A DNA stretch of 5,042 nucleotides from JBICHM01 sp043101835 (GTDB taxonomy: Bacteria; Planctomycetota; Phycisphaerae; Phycisphaerales; UBA1924): contig JBICHM010000099.1 in assembly GCA_043101835.1 (NCBI GenBank), positions 1-5,042 of the forward strand. Direction: 5' to 3'. Of the stretch, positions 1 to 5,042 are shown piece after piece. The stretch's first letter is position 1. Each line of letters opens with the position of its first letter. The position numbers and the translations under genes were made by a program. Under the pieces are notes generated by a model. It was not told the DNA's origin. It searched no databases and saw only the letters and a list, made by a program, of their open reading frames with translations.

Positions 1-510
1 CTTGCCCGACCCGGTGACGCCGACGACGAGGATCAGCCCGTCGTGGGTCTGCTCAGCGAGCCTTCGGTAGATGTCGGGCAGCCCGAGCGAATCGAAGGAG
101 GGGATCTTCGGGTTGATGCGCCGGATCGCGGCGTGGGAGCCGCCTTCGGCGCGGAAGACGTTGCAGCGAAAGCGATCGACGCCGCCCTCGTCATCATCGT
201 CGTCGTTCTTGTCGGCGTCGGGCGCCTGCTCGCCCTTGAGCGCTTTGGATTTCGCGGCGATCGCGCGGGTGTCGAGGTAGGTCGAGAAATCGATGTCGCC
301 CTGATTCTCGTAGCGCTCCATGAGATCAGGCGGCATGATCTCGGCGATCATGCGCTTGGTGTCGTCGGCGGAGAGCGGCGGGAGGCCGAGCGGCTTGAGG
401 TCGCCGCCGATCCGGAAGATCGGCGGGAGGCCGACTTTCAGATGCAGGTCCGAAGCGCCATACTGCCCCATGTTGAAGAGCAGCTGCTTGATCGACACAT
501 GTTGGTACAT
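1..510 (-). CDS. pilT: PilT/PilU-type twitching motility ATPase, N-terminal part (cut by window edge)
   Basis: Type IV pilus retraction ATPases are cytoplasmic hexamers that use ATP to disassemble the pilus. Reading the minus strand from the ATG at 510 gives 170 residues in one open frame to the window edge. The N-terminal PAS-like domain carries ASDLHL (residues 19-24), GLPP (27-30), an FRIGGDL strand (32-38) and GDIDFS (71-76). FRCNVF (114-119), the INPKIPSF/LGLP linker (132-145) and the Walker A loop GVTGSGK (164-170) follow, and the window stops at its lysine. The Walker B, Asp-box and His-box regions are off the left edge. Compared with Proteobacterial PilT as I recall it, about 25 extra residues lie between 82 and 110, including a run of five Asp and one Glu (103-108). 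The ATG fits the family N-terminus; a GGGGTGG stretch just upstream is a weak ribosome site. PilT, PilU and other close paralogues cannot be told apart from this fragment; a GspE/PilB assembly ATPase is unlikely because it would have a much longer N-terminus. Confidence 0.88.
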   Translation of the reverse strand, partial: MYQHVSIKQLLFNMGQYGASDLHLKVGLPPIFRIGGDLKPLGLPPLSADDTKRMIAEIMPPDLMERYENQGDIDFSTYLDTRAIAAKSKALKGEQAPDADKNDDDDDEGGVDRFRCNVFRAEGGSHAAIRRINPKIPSFDSLGLPDIYRRLAEQTHDGLILVVGVTGSGK

Positions 511-558
511 AGCCACCCCGCTCGCTCGCGCGCCGTCATGGCGCAGACCGGTTGCGCG

Positions 559-587
559 AGGCTACCGCGCTGGTCGGGGTCTGTCAC
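559..587 (-). promoter_or_regulatory. Candidate sigma-70-like promoter for the pilT-like gene
   Basis: On the minus strand GTGACA (587-582, five of six matches to TTGACA) is followed after exactly 17 bases by TAGCCT (564-559, three of six matches to TATAAT, keeping the first T, the A and the last T). Transcription would start near 552, giving a leader of about 42 bases before the ATG at 510. The position, just after the pgk terminator and before the pilT start, supports it. The weak -10 and GC-rich setting keep confidence low. Confidence 0.4.
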
Positions 588-589
588 CC

Positions 590-615
590 AAAAAACGCCA
601 ACCTCGGGTGGGGCG
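590..615 (-). terminator. Rho-independent terminator downstream of pgk
   Basis: Read on the minus strand, CGCC (615-612) pairs with GGCG (599-596) and ACC (609-607) with GGT (603-601), with a small internal loop (two bases against one) and a CGA tip loop. Six T follow at once (595-590), the only such run noticed in this GC-rich window. The hairpin begins 20 bases after the pgk stop. It should end pgk transcripts and separate pgk from the pilT-like gene. The stem is short (seven pairs) and interrupted, so partial read-through is possible. Confidence 0.62.
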
Positions 616-634
616 ATCGCGAGCCGGGCGCGGC

Positions 635-1834
635 TCAGGCGATGTCGAGGAGGTCCACCGTGGCGAATCGCTTGCCGGCCAGCAGTTCGAGGCTCGCGCC
701 ACCGCCGGTGGAGACATGGCTCATGCGCGAGGCGACGCCGAACTTCTCGGCGGCCGCGGCGGAATCGCCGCCACCCACCACGGTGAGCGCGCCGGCGGCG
801 TCGGCCATCGCCTCGGCGACGGCGCGCGTGCCGACGGAGAACGCTTCCCACTCGAAGACGCCCATCGGCCCGTTCCACACGACGGTCTTCGCATCGCTGA
901 TGAGGCCGGCGAAGCGTGACTGCGTCTCGGGGCCGATGTCGAGCCCCATGTAGCCGGCGTCGATCGCGCCGTGGCACACCTTGGCGTCGCCCGCCACACC
1001 GCTGAACTCCGTGGAGCAGACGTGGTCGGTCGGGAGGTGCAACTGGCAACGCTCGCGCGCCGCCAGCTCGATGATGCGCGTCGCGTCCTTGATGCGCTCG
1101 TGCTCGACGCGGCTCTCACCGACTTCACGGTCGAGCGCCGCGAGGAAGGTGTACGCCATGGCGCCGCCGATGAGGATGTGGTCGGTCTTCGGCACCAGGT
1201 GCTCGATGCAAGGGATCTTGTCGGAGACCTTGGCGCCGCCGAGCACGGCGACATAGGGCGTCTCGGGCGATGAGAGGCGTTCGGAGAGGATATCCAGTTC
1301 CTTCTGCAGCAGCAGTCCGGCCACGCGCGGCTTGCCGTCGAGGAGCCGCGGCACGGCGAGCATGGACGCATCGTTGCGGTGCGACGCGCCGAACGCCTCG
1401 TTGCAGTAGATGTCGGCGTACGCCGCGAGCTTGCGGGCGAATGCTTCATCGCCCTGCTTCTCCGCGCCGTGAAAGCGCAGATTCTCGAGCAGCAGGCACT
1501 CGCCGTCGACCAGCGCGTCGACCGCCTTCGCCGCGGCGTCATCGACGCAGTCGTTCGACGGGAAACCGACAGGCGAGCCGAGGATTTCCGCGAGTCGCGC
1601 TGCGCACGGCGCAAGGGAGTGCTCGGCCTCGTGGCCGGCGCCCTTGGGGCGCCCCAGGTGCGACATCAGGACGACCCTGCCGCCCCGCTCGAGGACACTG
1701 CGGATCGACGGGGCGGCGAGGCGGATGCGCCGATCGTCGTCGATGGCGCCGCCGGACATCGGCACGTTGAAGTCCACGCGCATCAGGACGCGCTTCCCGG
1801 CGACTTCGATGCGGTCGATCGTCTGCTTCGGCAT
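635..1834 (-). CDS. pgk: Phosphoglycerate kinase
   Basis: PGK is a monomeric cytosolic glycolytic enzyme that transfers the acyl phosphate of 1,3-bisphosphoglycerate to ADP, making ATP and 3-phosphoglycerate. The 399-residue product has the normal bacterial length. The family signature VLMRVDFNVP is at 16-25, the substrate-binding HLGRPKG at 59-65, ENLRF at 117-121 and the loop NEAFGASHR at 145-153. The C-terminal nucleotide domain shows GGAKVSDK (199-206), NGPMGVFE (321-328), GGGDS (354-358) and STGGG (375-379). The ATG at 1834 is chosen because MPKQTIDRIEVAGKRVLMR matches the family N-terminus and a GGGGAG ribosome site lies nine bases upstream; the frame stays open further upstream to 2053, but that part overlaps miaA and has no PGK similarity. 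The 145-157 loop differs slightly from the usual NDAFGTAHRAHAS pattern. It is transcribed divergently from miaA and is followed by a likely terminator, so it is probably monocistronic. Confidence 0.97.
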   Translation of the reverse strand: MPKQTIDRIEVAGKRVLMRVDFNVPMSGGAIDDDRRIRLAAPSIRSVLERGGRVVLMSHLGRPKGAGHEAEHSLAPCAARLAEILGSPVGFPSNDCVDDAAAKAVDALVDGECLLLENLRFHGAEKQGDEAFARKLAAYADIYCNEAFGASHRNDASMLAVPRLLDGKPRVAGLLLQKELDILSERLSSPETPYVAVLGGAKVSDKIPCIEHLVPKTDHILIGGAMAYTFLAALDREVGESRVEHERIKDATRIIELAARERCQLHLPTDHVCSTEFSGVAGDAKVCHGAIDAGYMGLDIGPETQSRFAGLISDAKTVVWNGPMGVFEWEAFSVGTRAVAEAMADAAGALTVVGGGDSAAAAEKFGVASRMSHVSTGGGASLELLAGKRFATVDLLDIA

Positions 1835-1843
1835 GGTGCGGTG

Positions 1844-1849
1844 CTCCCC
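1844..1849 (-). promoter_or_regulatory. pgk ribosome binding site
   Basis: GGGGAG on the minus strand lies nine bases before the ATG at 1834. It decides between this start and the longer open frame reaching 2053, supporting the 399-residue PGK product. Confidence 0.6.
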
Positions 1850-1883
1850 GGCGTGGCGGCTGAACTCGGTGAATGGGGCGACC

Positions 1884-1889
1884 ATCCTA
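1884..1889 (-). promoter_or_regulatory. Possible -10 element for pgk
   Basis: TAGGAT on the minus strand matches four of six TATAAT positions and would start a transcript near 1877 with a leader of about 43 bases carrying the GGGGAG ribosome site. No convincing -35 hexamer is found 16 to 18 bases upstream, so this is a weak call resting mainly on position in the divergent gap. Confidence 0.25.
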
Positions 1890-1916
1890 CCCGACGTGCG
1901 GGCCCGCGCGTCGGCG

Positions 1917-1922
1917 TACACT
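1917..1922 (+). promoter_or_regulatory. Possible -10 element for miaA, leaderless arrangement
   Basis: TACACT (four of six matches to TATAAT, with the first TA and the last T kept) ends six bases before the GTG start of miaA at 1929. Transcription starting the usual six to eight bases past the -10 would begin at or next to that GTG, giving a leaderless message. The lack of a purine-rich ribosome site before the GTG agrees with this. No good -35 is visible. Confidence 0.35.
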
Positions 1923-1928
1923 CGCGCC

Positions 1929-2900
1929 GTGCAGCGATTCCCGGTCATCATCGGCCCCACCGCGGGCGGCAAGACGGCGCTCGGCGTTGCGGTGGCCCGC
2001 GCGCTCGACGCGACCGGGCGCGGCCCGGCGGAGGTCGTCTCCGCCGACAGCATGCAGGTCTATCGGGGCATGGACATCGGCAGCGCAAAGCCGACTCCCG
2101 ATGAGCAGGGCGGCGTCCCACACCACGCCATTGACATCGTCGAGCCGGACCGCCCCTTCACCGTCGCCGACTGGCTCGCAAGAGCCGAAGGGGCGATCGC
2201 CGACATCCGCGCTCGCGGTGGGACGCCCGTGGTGGTCGGGGGCACGCACCTCTATATCAAGGCGCTGCTCGAGGGCCTCTTTGAGGGCCCGCCCGCCGAT
2301 GCGGCGCTGCGCGACCGCCTGCACGCCATGGCGCCAACGGAACTCCGGGCGGAACTGGAGCGCGTCGACCCACAAGCCGCGGCGAAGATCCACCCCAACG
2401 ACCTCCGTCGCACCGTGCGGGCGCTCGAGGTGTTTGCCACGACAGGGCGCCCCATCAGCGCCCAACAGGGGCAGTGGGACAGCGGCCGCCGGCGTCCCGA
2501 CGCGCTACTTGTGGCGATCCGTTGGGAGGTGAAAGAGATCAACCGGCGGATCAACAAGCGTGTCCGCAGGATGATGGATGACGGGCTGCTCGAGGAGGTC
2601 CGCACCCTGGAGGAGCGCGGCGTGCTGGGCGAGCAGGCCAGGCAGGGCCTCGGCTACCGCCAACTCCTCGATCACCTGGCCGGACGCATGACGCTCGATG
2701 AGGCGGCCGAGCGGATCAAGATCGAGACGCGCCGCTTCGCCAAGAGCCAGCGGACATGGCTCCGGCGCCTGATGGCCGGCGGCCCGAGCCTGTGGTTGGA
2801 CGCGCCTCCGGCCCCGACCGAAGAATGGGCTCAAATCGTTGTGCGTGGCGGACTTACCGAGATTTCGACGAGTGACGAATCACAACCTGAGGGCCGATAG
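1929..2900 (+). CDS. miaA: tRNA dimethylallyltransferase (tRNA isopentenyltransferase)
   Basis: MiaA transfers a dimethylallyl group from DMAPP to N6 of adenosine 37 in tRNAs that read codons beginning with U, the first step toward ms2i6A. The 323-residue product has the usual MiaA length. It shows the P-loop GPTAGGKT (9-16), SADSMQVYRGMDIGSAKPT (38-56) with the catalytic-region Asp40, HHAIDI (65-70), VVVGGTHLYIKALLEG (101-116), DLRRTVRALEVF followed by TTGRPIS, the RINKRVRRMMDDGLLEEV helix, GLGYRQLL, and near the C-terminus TRRFAKSQRTWLRR, matching the family's TR.(F/Y)AKRQ.TW.R motif with Ser for the second basic residue. The GTG at 1929 puts the P-loop at the standard distance from the N-terminus; the frame is open upstream to 1644, but that part overlaps pgk antisense and has no MiaA similarity. 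It is divergent from pgk and 151 bases upstream of topA on the same strand. The last roughly 20 residues are a nonconserved polar tail. Confidence 0.96.
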   Translation: MQRFPVIIGPTAGGKTALGVAVARALDATGRGPAEVVSADSMQVYRGMDIGSAKPTPDEQGGVPHHAIDIVEPDRPFTVADWLARAEGAIADIRARGGTPVVVGGTHLYIKALLEGLFEGPPADAALRDRLHAMAPTELRAELERVDPQAAAKIHPNDLRRTVRALEVFATTGRPISAQQGQWDSGRRRPDALLVAIRWEVKEINRRINKRVRRMMDDGLLEEVRTLEERGVLGEQARQGLGYRQLLDHLAGRMTLDEAAERIKIETRRFAKSQRTWLRRLMAGGPSLWLDAPPAPTEEWAQIVVRGGLTEISTSDESQPEGR

Positions 2901-2913
2901 ATCGGTTCAGCCG

Positions 2914-2954
2914 GGGCCTGCGGCAGCCGAAACGGGAGTCCACCGGGCCTGCGG
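2914..2954 (+). repeat. Short direct repeat in the miaA-topA gap
   Basis: GGGCCTGCGG occurs at 2914-2923 and again at 2945-2954, a 31-base period, with a further partial copy GGGGGCCTGG at 2954-2963. Each full copy is preceded by CC. It could be a paired protein-binding site or simply G-rich low-complexity sequence; nothing here decides. Confidence 0.3.
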
Positions 2955-2991
2955 GGGCCTGGAGGGGGGTCGGCTTGACAAGGCGGCTGCC
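2922..2991 (+). repeat. Inverted repeat upstream of topA, alternative partner of the 2984-3028 hairpin
   Basis: GGCAGCCG (2922-2929) is a perfect 8-base inverted complement of CGGCTGCC (2984-2991), with a 54-base spacer. The right arm overlaps the left arm of the hairpin at 2984-3028, so only one of the two pairings can form at a time in a message reading through from miaA. Such GC-rich matches can arise by chance in this base composition. Confidence 0.3.
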
Positions 2992-3003
2992 CGGCCCTTT
3001 CGT
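2975..3003 (+). promoter_or_regulatory. Candidate topA promoter
   Basis: TTGACA at 2975-2980 is an exact match to the sigma-70 -35 consensus, rare by chance in such GC-rich DNA. Seventeen bases downstream lies TTTCGT (2998-3003), only three of six matches to TATAAT. The start would be near 3010, giving a leader of about 40 bases. The perfect -35 and placement before topA support it, and the poor -10 counts against it. Confidence 0.35.
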
Positions 3004-3028
3004 GGCGGGCGTCGGGCCGGGGGAGCCG
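2984..3028 (+). repeat. GC-rich hairpin between miaA and topA
   Basis: CGGCT (2984-2988) pairs with AGCCG (3024-3028) and CCCGGCCC (2990-2997) with GGGCCGGG (3014-3021), separated by a small internal loop and closed by a 16-base loop. The 13 pairs, nearly all G-C, would be very stable in RNA. No T-run follows, so a classical intrinsic terminator is not supported. It could protect the miaA 3' end, cause pausing, or act as a DNA palindrome at the topA promoter, since the candidate -10 lies at the start of its loop. Confidence 0.45.
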
Positions 3029-3043
3029 TGCAGGCGCCCCAGT

Positions 3044-3047
3044 GAGG
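3044..3047 (+). promoter_or_regulatory. topA ribosome binding site
   Basis: GAGG (within GTGAGGGA) lies four bases before the ATG at 3052, shorter than the usual spacing. An in-frame TGA (3043-3045) overlaps it, so no start further upstream in this frame is possible, which fixes the ATG at 3052 as the first available start. Confidence 0.5.
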
Positions 3048-3051
3048 GACC

Positions 3052-5042
3052 ATGGCGAAGAAGAAGACCGGCACATCCCGTTCCAAGACCTCCAAGAAGA
3101 AGGTCTCGAAATCGTCGTCCAAGGGCGGATCACGCTCTCGCGCTTCGAGTTCGGGCAGCCCGAACGGCTCCGCGAAGCACCTGGTGATCGTCGAGTCGCC
3201 GGCGAAGGCGCGGACGATCAACAAGTATCTCGGCAAGGACTTCGCGGTGAAGGCGAGCGTCGGCCACGTGCGCGACCTGCCCGCCAAGGCGCCGAAGGGC
3301 GACAAGAGCCCCGTCCCGGGCGTCGATCTCGAACACGGCTTTGCGCCGACCTATCAGGTGCTGCCCGAGAAGAAGAAGGTCGTCACCGAGCTGAAGAAGG
3401 CGGCGAAGGGCGTTGAGGACATCTGGTTCGCGACCGATCTCGCCCGCGAGGGCGAGGCGATCGCCTGGCACCTTGCGCACGAGCTGGGCATCGAGCCGAA
3501 GAACGCGAAGCGCGTGGTCTTCAACGCGATCACGAAGGCGGAGATCACGCGTGCCTTCTCGAACCCGCACCCGATCGACGAGGCGAAGGTGAACGCGCAG
3601 CAGGCGCGCCGTGTGCTCGATCGCATCGTGGGGTATCGCGTCTCGCCGCTGCTGTGGAAGAAGGTGGCGCGGGGCCTCTCGGCCGGGCGCGTGCAGAGCG
3701 TCGCCGTGCGTCTGATTGTGGAGCGGGAGCGCGAGATTCGCGCGTTCGTCCCCGATGAATCATGGAAGGTGACCGCGCGATTCGCGCTCGATGAAGCCGA
3801 AGCATCGAAGCTCGTCGGCGTGTGGACCGGCTTCCTCGCCGAGCGCGACGAGAAGGGGAATCCGCCCACCGTCCAGCTGCAGAACAAGTGGCTCGCCGAG
3901 CGGTCGTGCGTGAAGGCCGAGCTCGTCGAGGTCGGCGGCGAGAAGTTCGATATCTCGAGCACAAGCGACGAGGTGGTGGACCTGACTGAGCGGGTGCGCA
4001 CGGTCGTGGAAGCCGCGGGCATGACGGGCGTCGAAATCGCCAGCGAGGAGGACCCGGACGGCAAGGGGCCTGCGCGCTGGCGACGCACGATCACCGGGGG
4101 CGTCGACCCGTCGACGCGCTATCGCGTGACTTCGATCGAGACGAAGCGCACGAGCTCGCGTCCGCCGGGGCCGTTCATCACGAGCACCCTGCAGCAGGCG
4201 GCGTCGACGCGTCTGGGCTTCGGCGCCCAGCGCACGATGCGCACCGCGCAGCAGCTGTACGAAGGCGTGGAGATCAAGGGTGAGGGTTCGATCGGCCTGA
4301 TCACTTACATGCGTACGGACTCGACGCACATCGCCGGCGAAGCGCTCGGCGCGGTGCGCGACTACATCGGTTCGAAGTTCGGCGAAAAGTACCTGCCCGA
4401 GAAGCCGAACTTCTTCGGCTCCACGAACAAGGCGGCCCAGGAGGCGCACGAGGCGATCCGCCCGACAAGCCTCGACTACCCGCCCGAGCGCGTGCGCGAT
4501 GCGTTGCGCCCCGACCAGTTCAAGCTCTACCGCCTCATCTGGGAGCGATTCATCGCCTGCCAGATGACGCCGGCGCAGTGGGACTCGACCGCCGTGATGA
4601 TCACCGGCGGCGTGAAGGCGGACATGCCCCTGACCTTCAAGGCGACCGGGCGCGTGCTCGCGTTCGACGGCTTCTACAAGGTCGCGGGGGTGCCGACGGC
4701 CAGCGATGAGCAGACGCTCCCGCGCCTCGCCGAGGAGGACCCGATGTGGCCCTTCTCGATCGAGCCCGATCAGAAGTTCAGCAGCCCGCCGGCGCGCTTC
4801 ACCGAAGCTTCGCTCATCAAGATGCTCGAGAGCGAGGGTATCGGGCGCCCGTCGACGTACGCCTCGATCATCCAGGTCATCCAGGATCGGAAGTACGCGG
4901 AGACGATCGACCGGCGTTTCTTCGCGACCGACCTGGGCGAGGTCGTCACCGACAAGCTCGTCGAGGCCTTCCCCCGCATCATGGACGTGAGCTACACACG
5001 GATCATGGAGGGCGAGCTGGACAAGGTCGAGGAGGAGAGATC
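3052..5042 (+). CDS. topA: DNA topoisomerase I (type IA), N-terminal 663 residues, cut by window edge
   Basis: Bacterial topoisomerase I relaxes negative supercoils by cutting one strand through a 5'-phosphotyrosine link and passing the other strand. The frame is open from ATG 3052 to the window end. Residues 1-42 are a Lys/Ser/Arg-rich tail of low complexity. The Toprim domain follows, with HLVIVESPAKARTI holding catalytic Glu48, SVGHVRDLP, and FATDLAREGEAIAWHL at 126-141. VNAQQARR (180-187) and GLSAGRVQSVAVRL (208-221) are typical. PFITSTLQQAAS starts at 374, the active-site segment LITYMRTDST has Tyr419 as nucleophile and Arg421, QEAHEAIRP is at 463-471 and EGIGRPSTYASII at 595-607. Two acidic family positions are Ala: the middle residue of Toprim DxDxE (Ala131) and the Glu of FNEIT (Ala159). 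Residues about 324-352 look like an insert relative to E. coli TopA. The remaining C-terminal part, usually with zinc-ribbon or basic repeats, is beyond the window. The many catalytic motifs rule out reverse gyrase or TopB as better names. Confidence 0.96.
   Translation, partial: MAKKKTGTSRSKTSKKKVSKSSSKGGSRSRASSSGSPNGSAKHLVIVESPAKARTINKYLGKDFAVKASVGHVRDLPAKAPKGDKSPVPGVDLEHGFAPTYQVLPEKKKVVTELKKAAKGVEDIWFATDLAREGEAIAWHLAHELGIEPKNAKRVVFNAITKAEITRAFSNPHPIDEAKVNAQQARRVLDRIVGYRVSPLLWKKVARGLSAGRVQSVAVRLIVEREREIRAFVPDESWKVTARFALDEAEASKLVGVWTGFLAERDEKGNPPTVQLQNKWLAERSCVKAELVEVGGEKFDISSTSDEVVDLTERVRTVVEAAGMTGVEIASEEDPDGKGPARWRRTITGGVDPSTRYRVTSIETKRTSSRPPGPFITSTLQQAASTRLGFGAQRTMRTAQQLYEGVEIKGEGSIGLITYMRTDSTHIAGEALGAVRDYIGSKFGEKYLPEKPNFFGSTNKAAQEAHEAIRPTSLDYPPERVRDALRPDQFKLYRLIWERFIACQMTPAQWDSTAVMITGGVKADMPLTFKATGRVLAFDGFYKVAGVPTASDEQTLPRLAEEDPMWPFSIEPDQKFSSPPARFTEASLIKMLESEGIGRPSTYASIIQVIQDRKYAETIDRRFFATDLGEVVTDKLVEAFPRIMDVSYTRIMEGELDKVEEER

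Noticed and set aside
574..589. GGGT/ACCC hairpin next to the A-run, as a plus-strand terminator
   Set aside because: Only four pairs, followed by A rather than T on the plus strand, and there is no plus-strand gene upstream to end.
43..919. Plus-strand open frames (43-786, 320-919, 552-953)
   Set aside because: They lie antisense to the pilT-like and pgk genes, show the Arg/Ala/Gly-rich composition of GC-rich shadow frames, and have no recognisable domain.
721..1614. 297-residue minus-strand open frame inside pgk
   Set aside because: It is the other frame of pgk, made almost wholly of Arg, Ser, Ala and Pro, as expected for a GC-rich frameshifted reading.
1644..1928. Upstream extension of the miaA frame to a 418-residue protein
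   Set aside because: The extension runs antisense through the start of pgk, is Arg-rich shadow sequence, and places the P-loop over 100 residues from the N-terminus, unlike MiaA.
1835..2053. Upstream extension of the pgk frame to a 472-residue protein
   Set aside because: The extra 73 residues overlap miaA on the opposite strand and have no PGK features. The ATG at 1834 has a good ribosome site and matches the family N-terminus.
1379..2104. 241-residue plus-strand open frame across the pgk-miaA junction
   Set aside because: It is antisense to pgk and out of frame with miaA, with no family motif.
3354..4449. Minus-strand open frames of 246, 139 and 229 residues opposite topA
   Set aside because: They are antisense shadows of strongly conserved topA codons. 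High G+C removes stop codons on the opposite strand.
1..5042. Search for tRNA or rRNA genes, CRISPR arrays, insertion sequences, attachment sites or a hidden multigene system
   Set aside because: Nothing beyond the four housekeeping-type genes and their short gaps was seen. All gaps are under 160 bases.

Overview
The window is a GC-rich stretch (roughly two thirds G+C by eye) of ordinary bacterial chromosome with four housekeeping-type genes and short intergenic gaps. The lineage is not fixed by any marker gene. The GC content, a PilT-family ATPase with an acidic insert, and a TopA with a Lys/Ser-rich N-terminal tail and variant Toprim residues would fit Planctomycetota, perhaps Phycisphaerae. 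That placement is an inference of low to moderate confidence.

Layout. Positions 1-510 (minus) hold the N-terminal 170 residues of a PilT/PilU-type pilus-retraction ATPase, cut by the window edge exactly at the Walker A lysine. Positions 511-634 hold a likely intrinsic terminator for the gene upstream on the minus strand and a candidate promoter for the pilT-like gene. Positions 635-1834 (minus) hold a complete phosphoglycerate kinase gene (pgk). Positions 1835-1928 form a 94-base divergent control region. Positions 1929-2900 (plus) hold a complete miaA (tRNA dimethylallyltransferase) with a GTG start. Positions 2901-3051 form a gap with inverted repeats and a consensus -35 hexamer. From 3052 to the right edge (plus) runs the first 663 residues of DNA topoisomerase I (topA).

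How the genes relate. They serve separate functions: surface motility, glycolysis, tRNA modification and DNA supercoiling. Each appears to have its own transcription start, and there is no sign of a shared operon-level system. I see no mobile element, CRISPR array, tRNA, rRNA, toxin-antitoxin pair or defence cassette, and no novel multigene system. The items most worth a second look are changes inside known proteins (TopA Toprim residues, TopA tail, PilT acidic insert, PGK substrate loop) and the compact control regions (a possible leaderless miaA start, and competing hairpins before topA).
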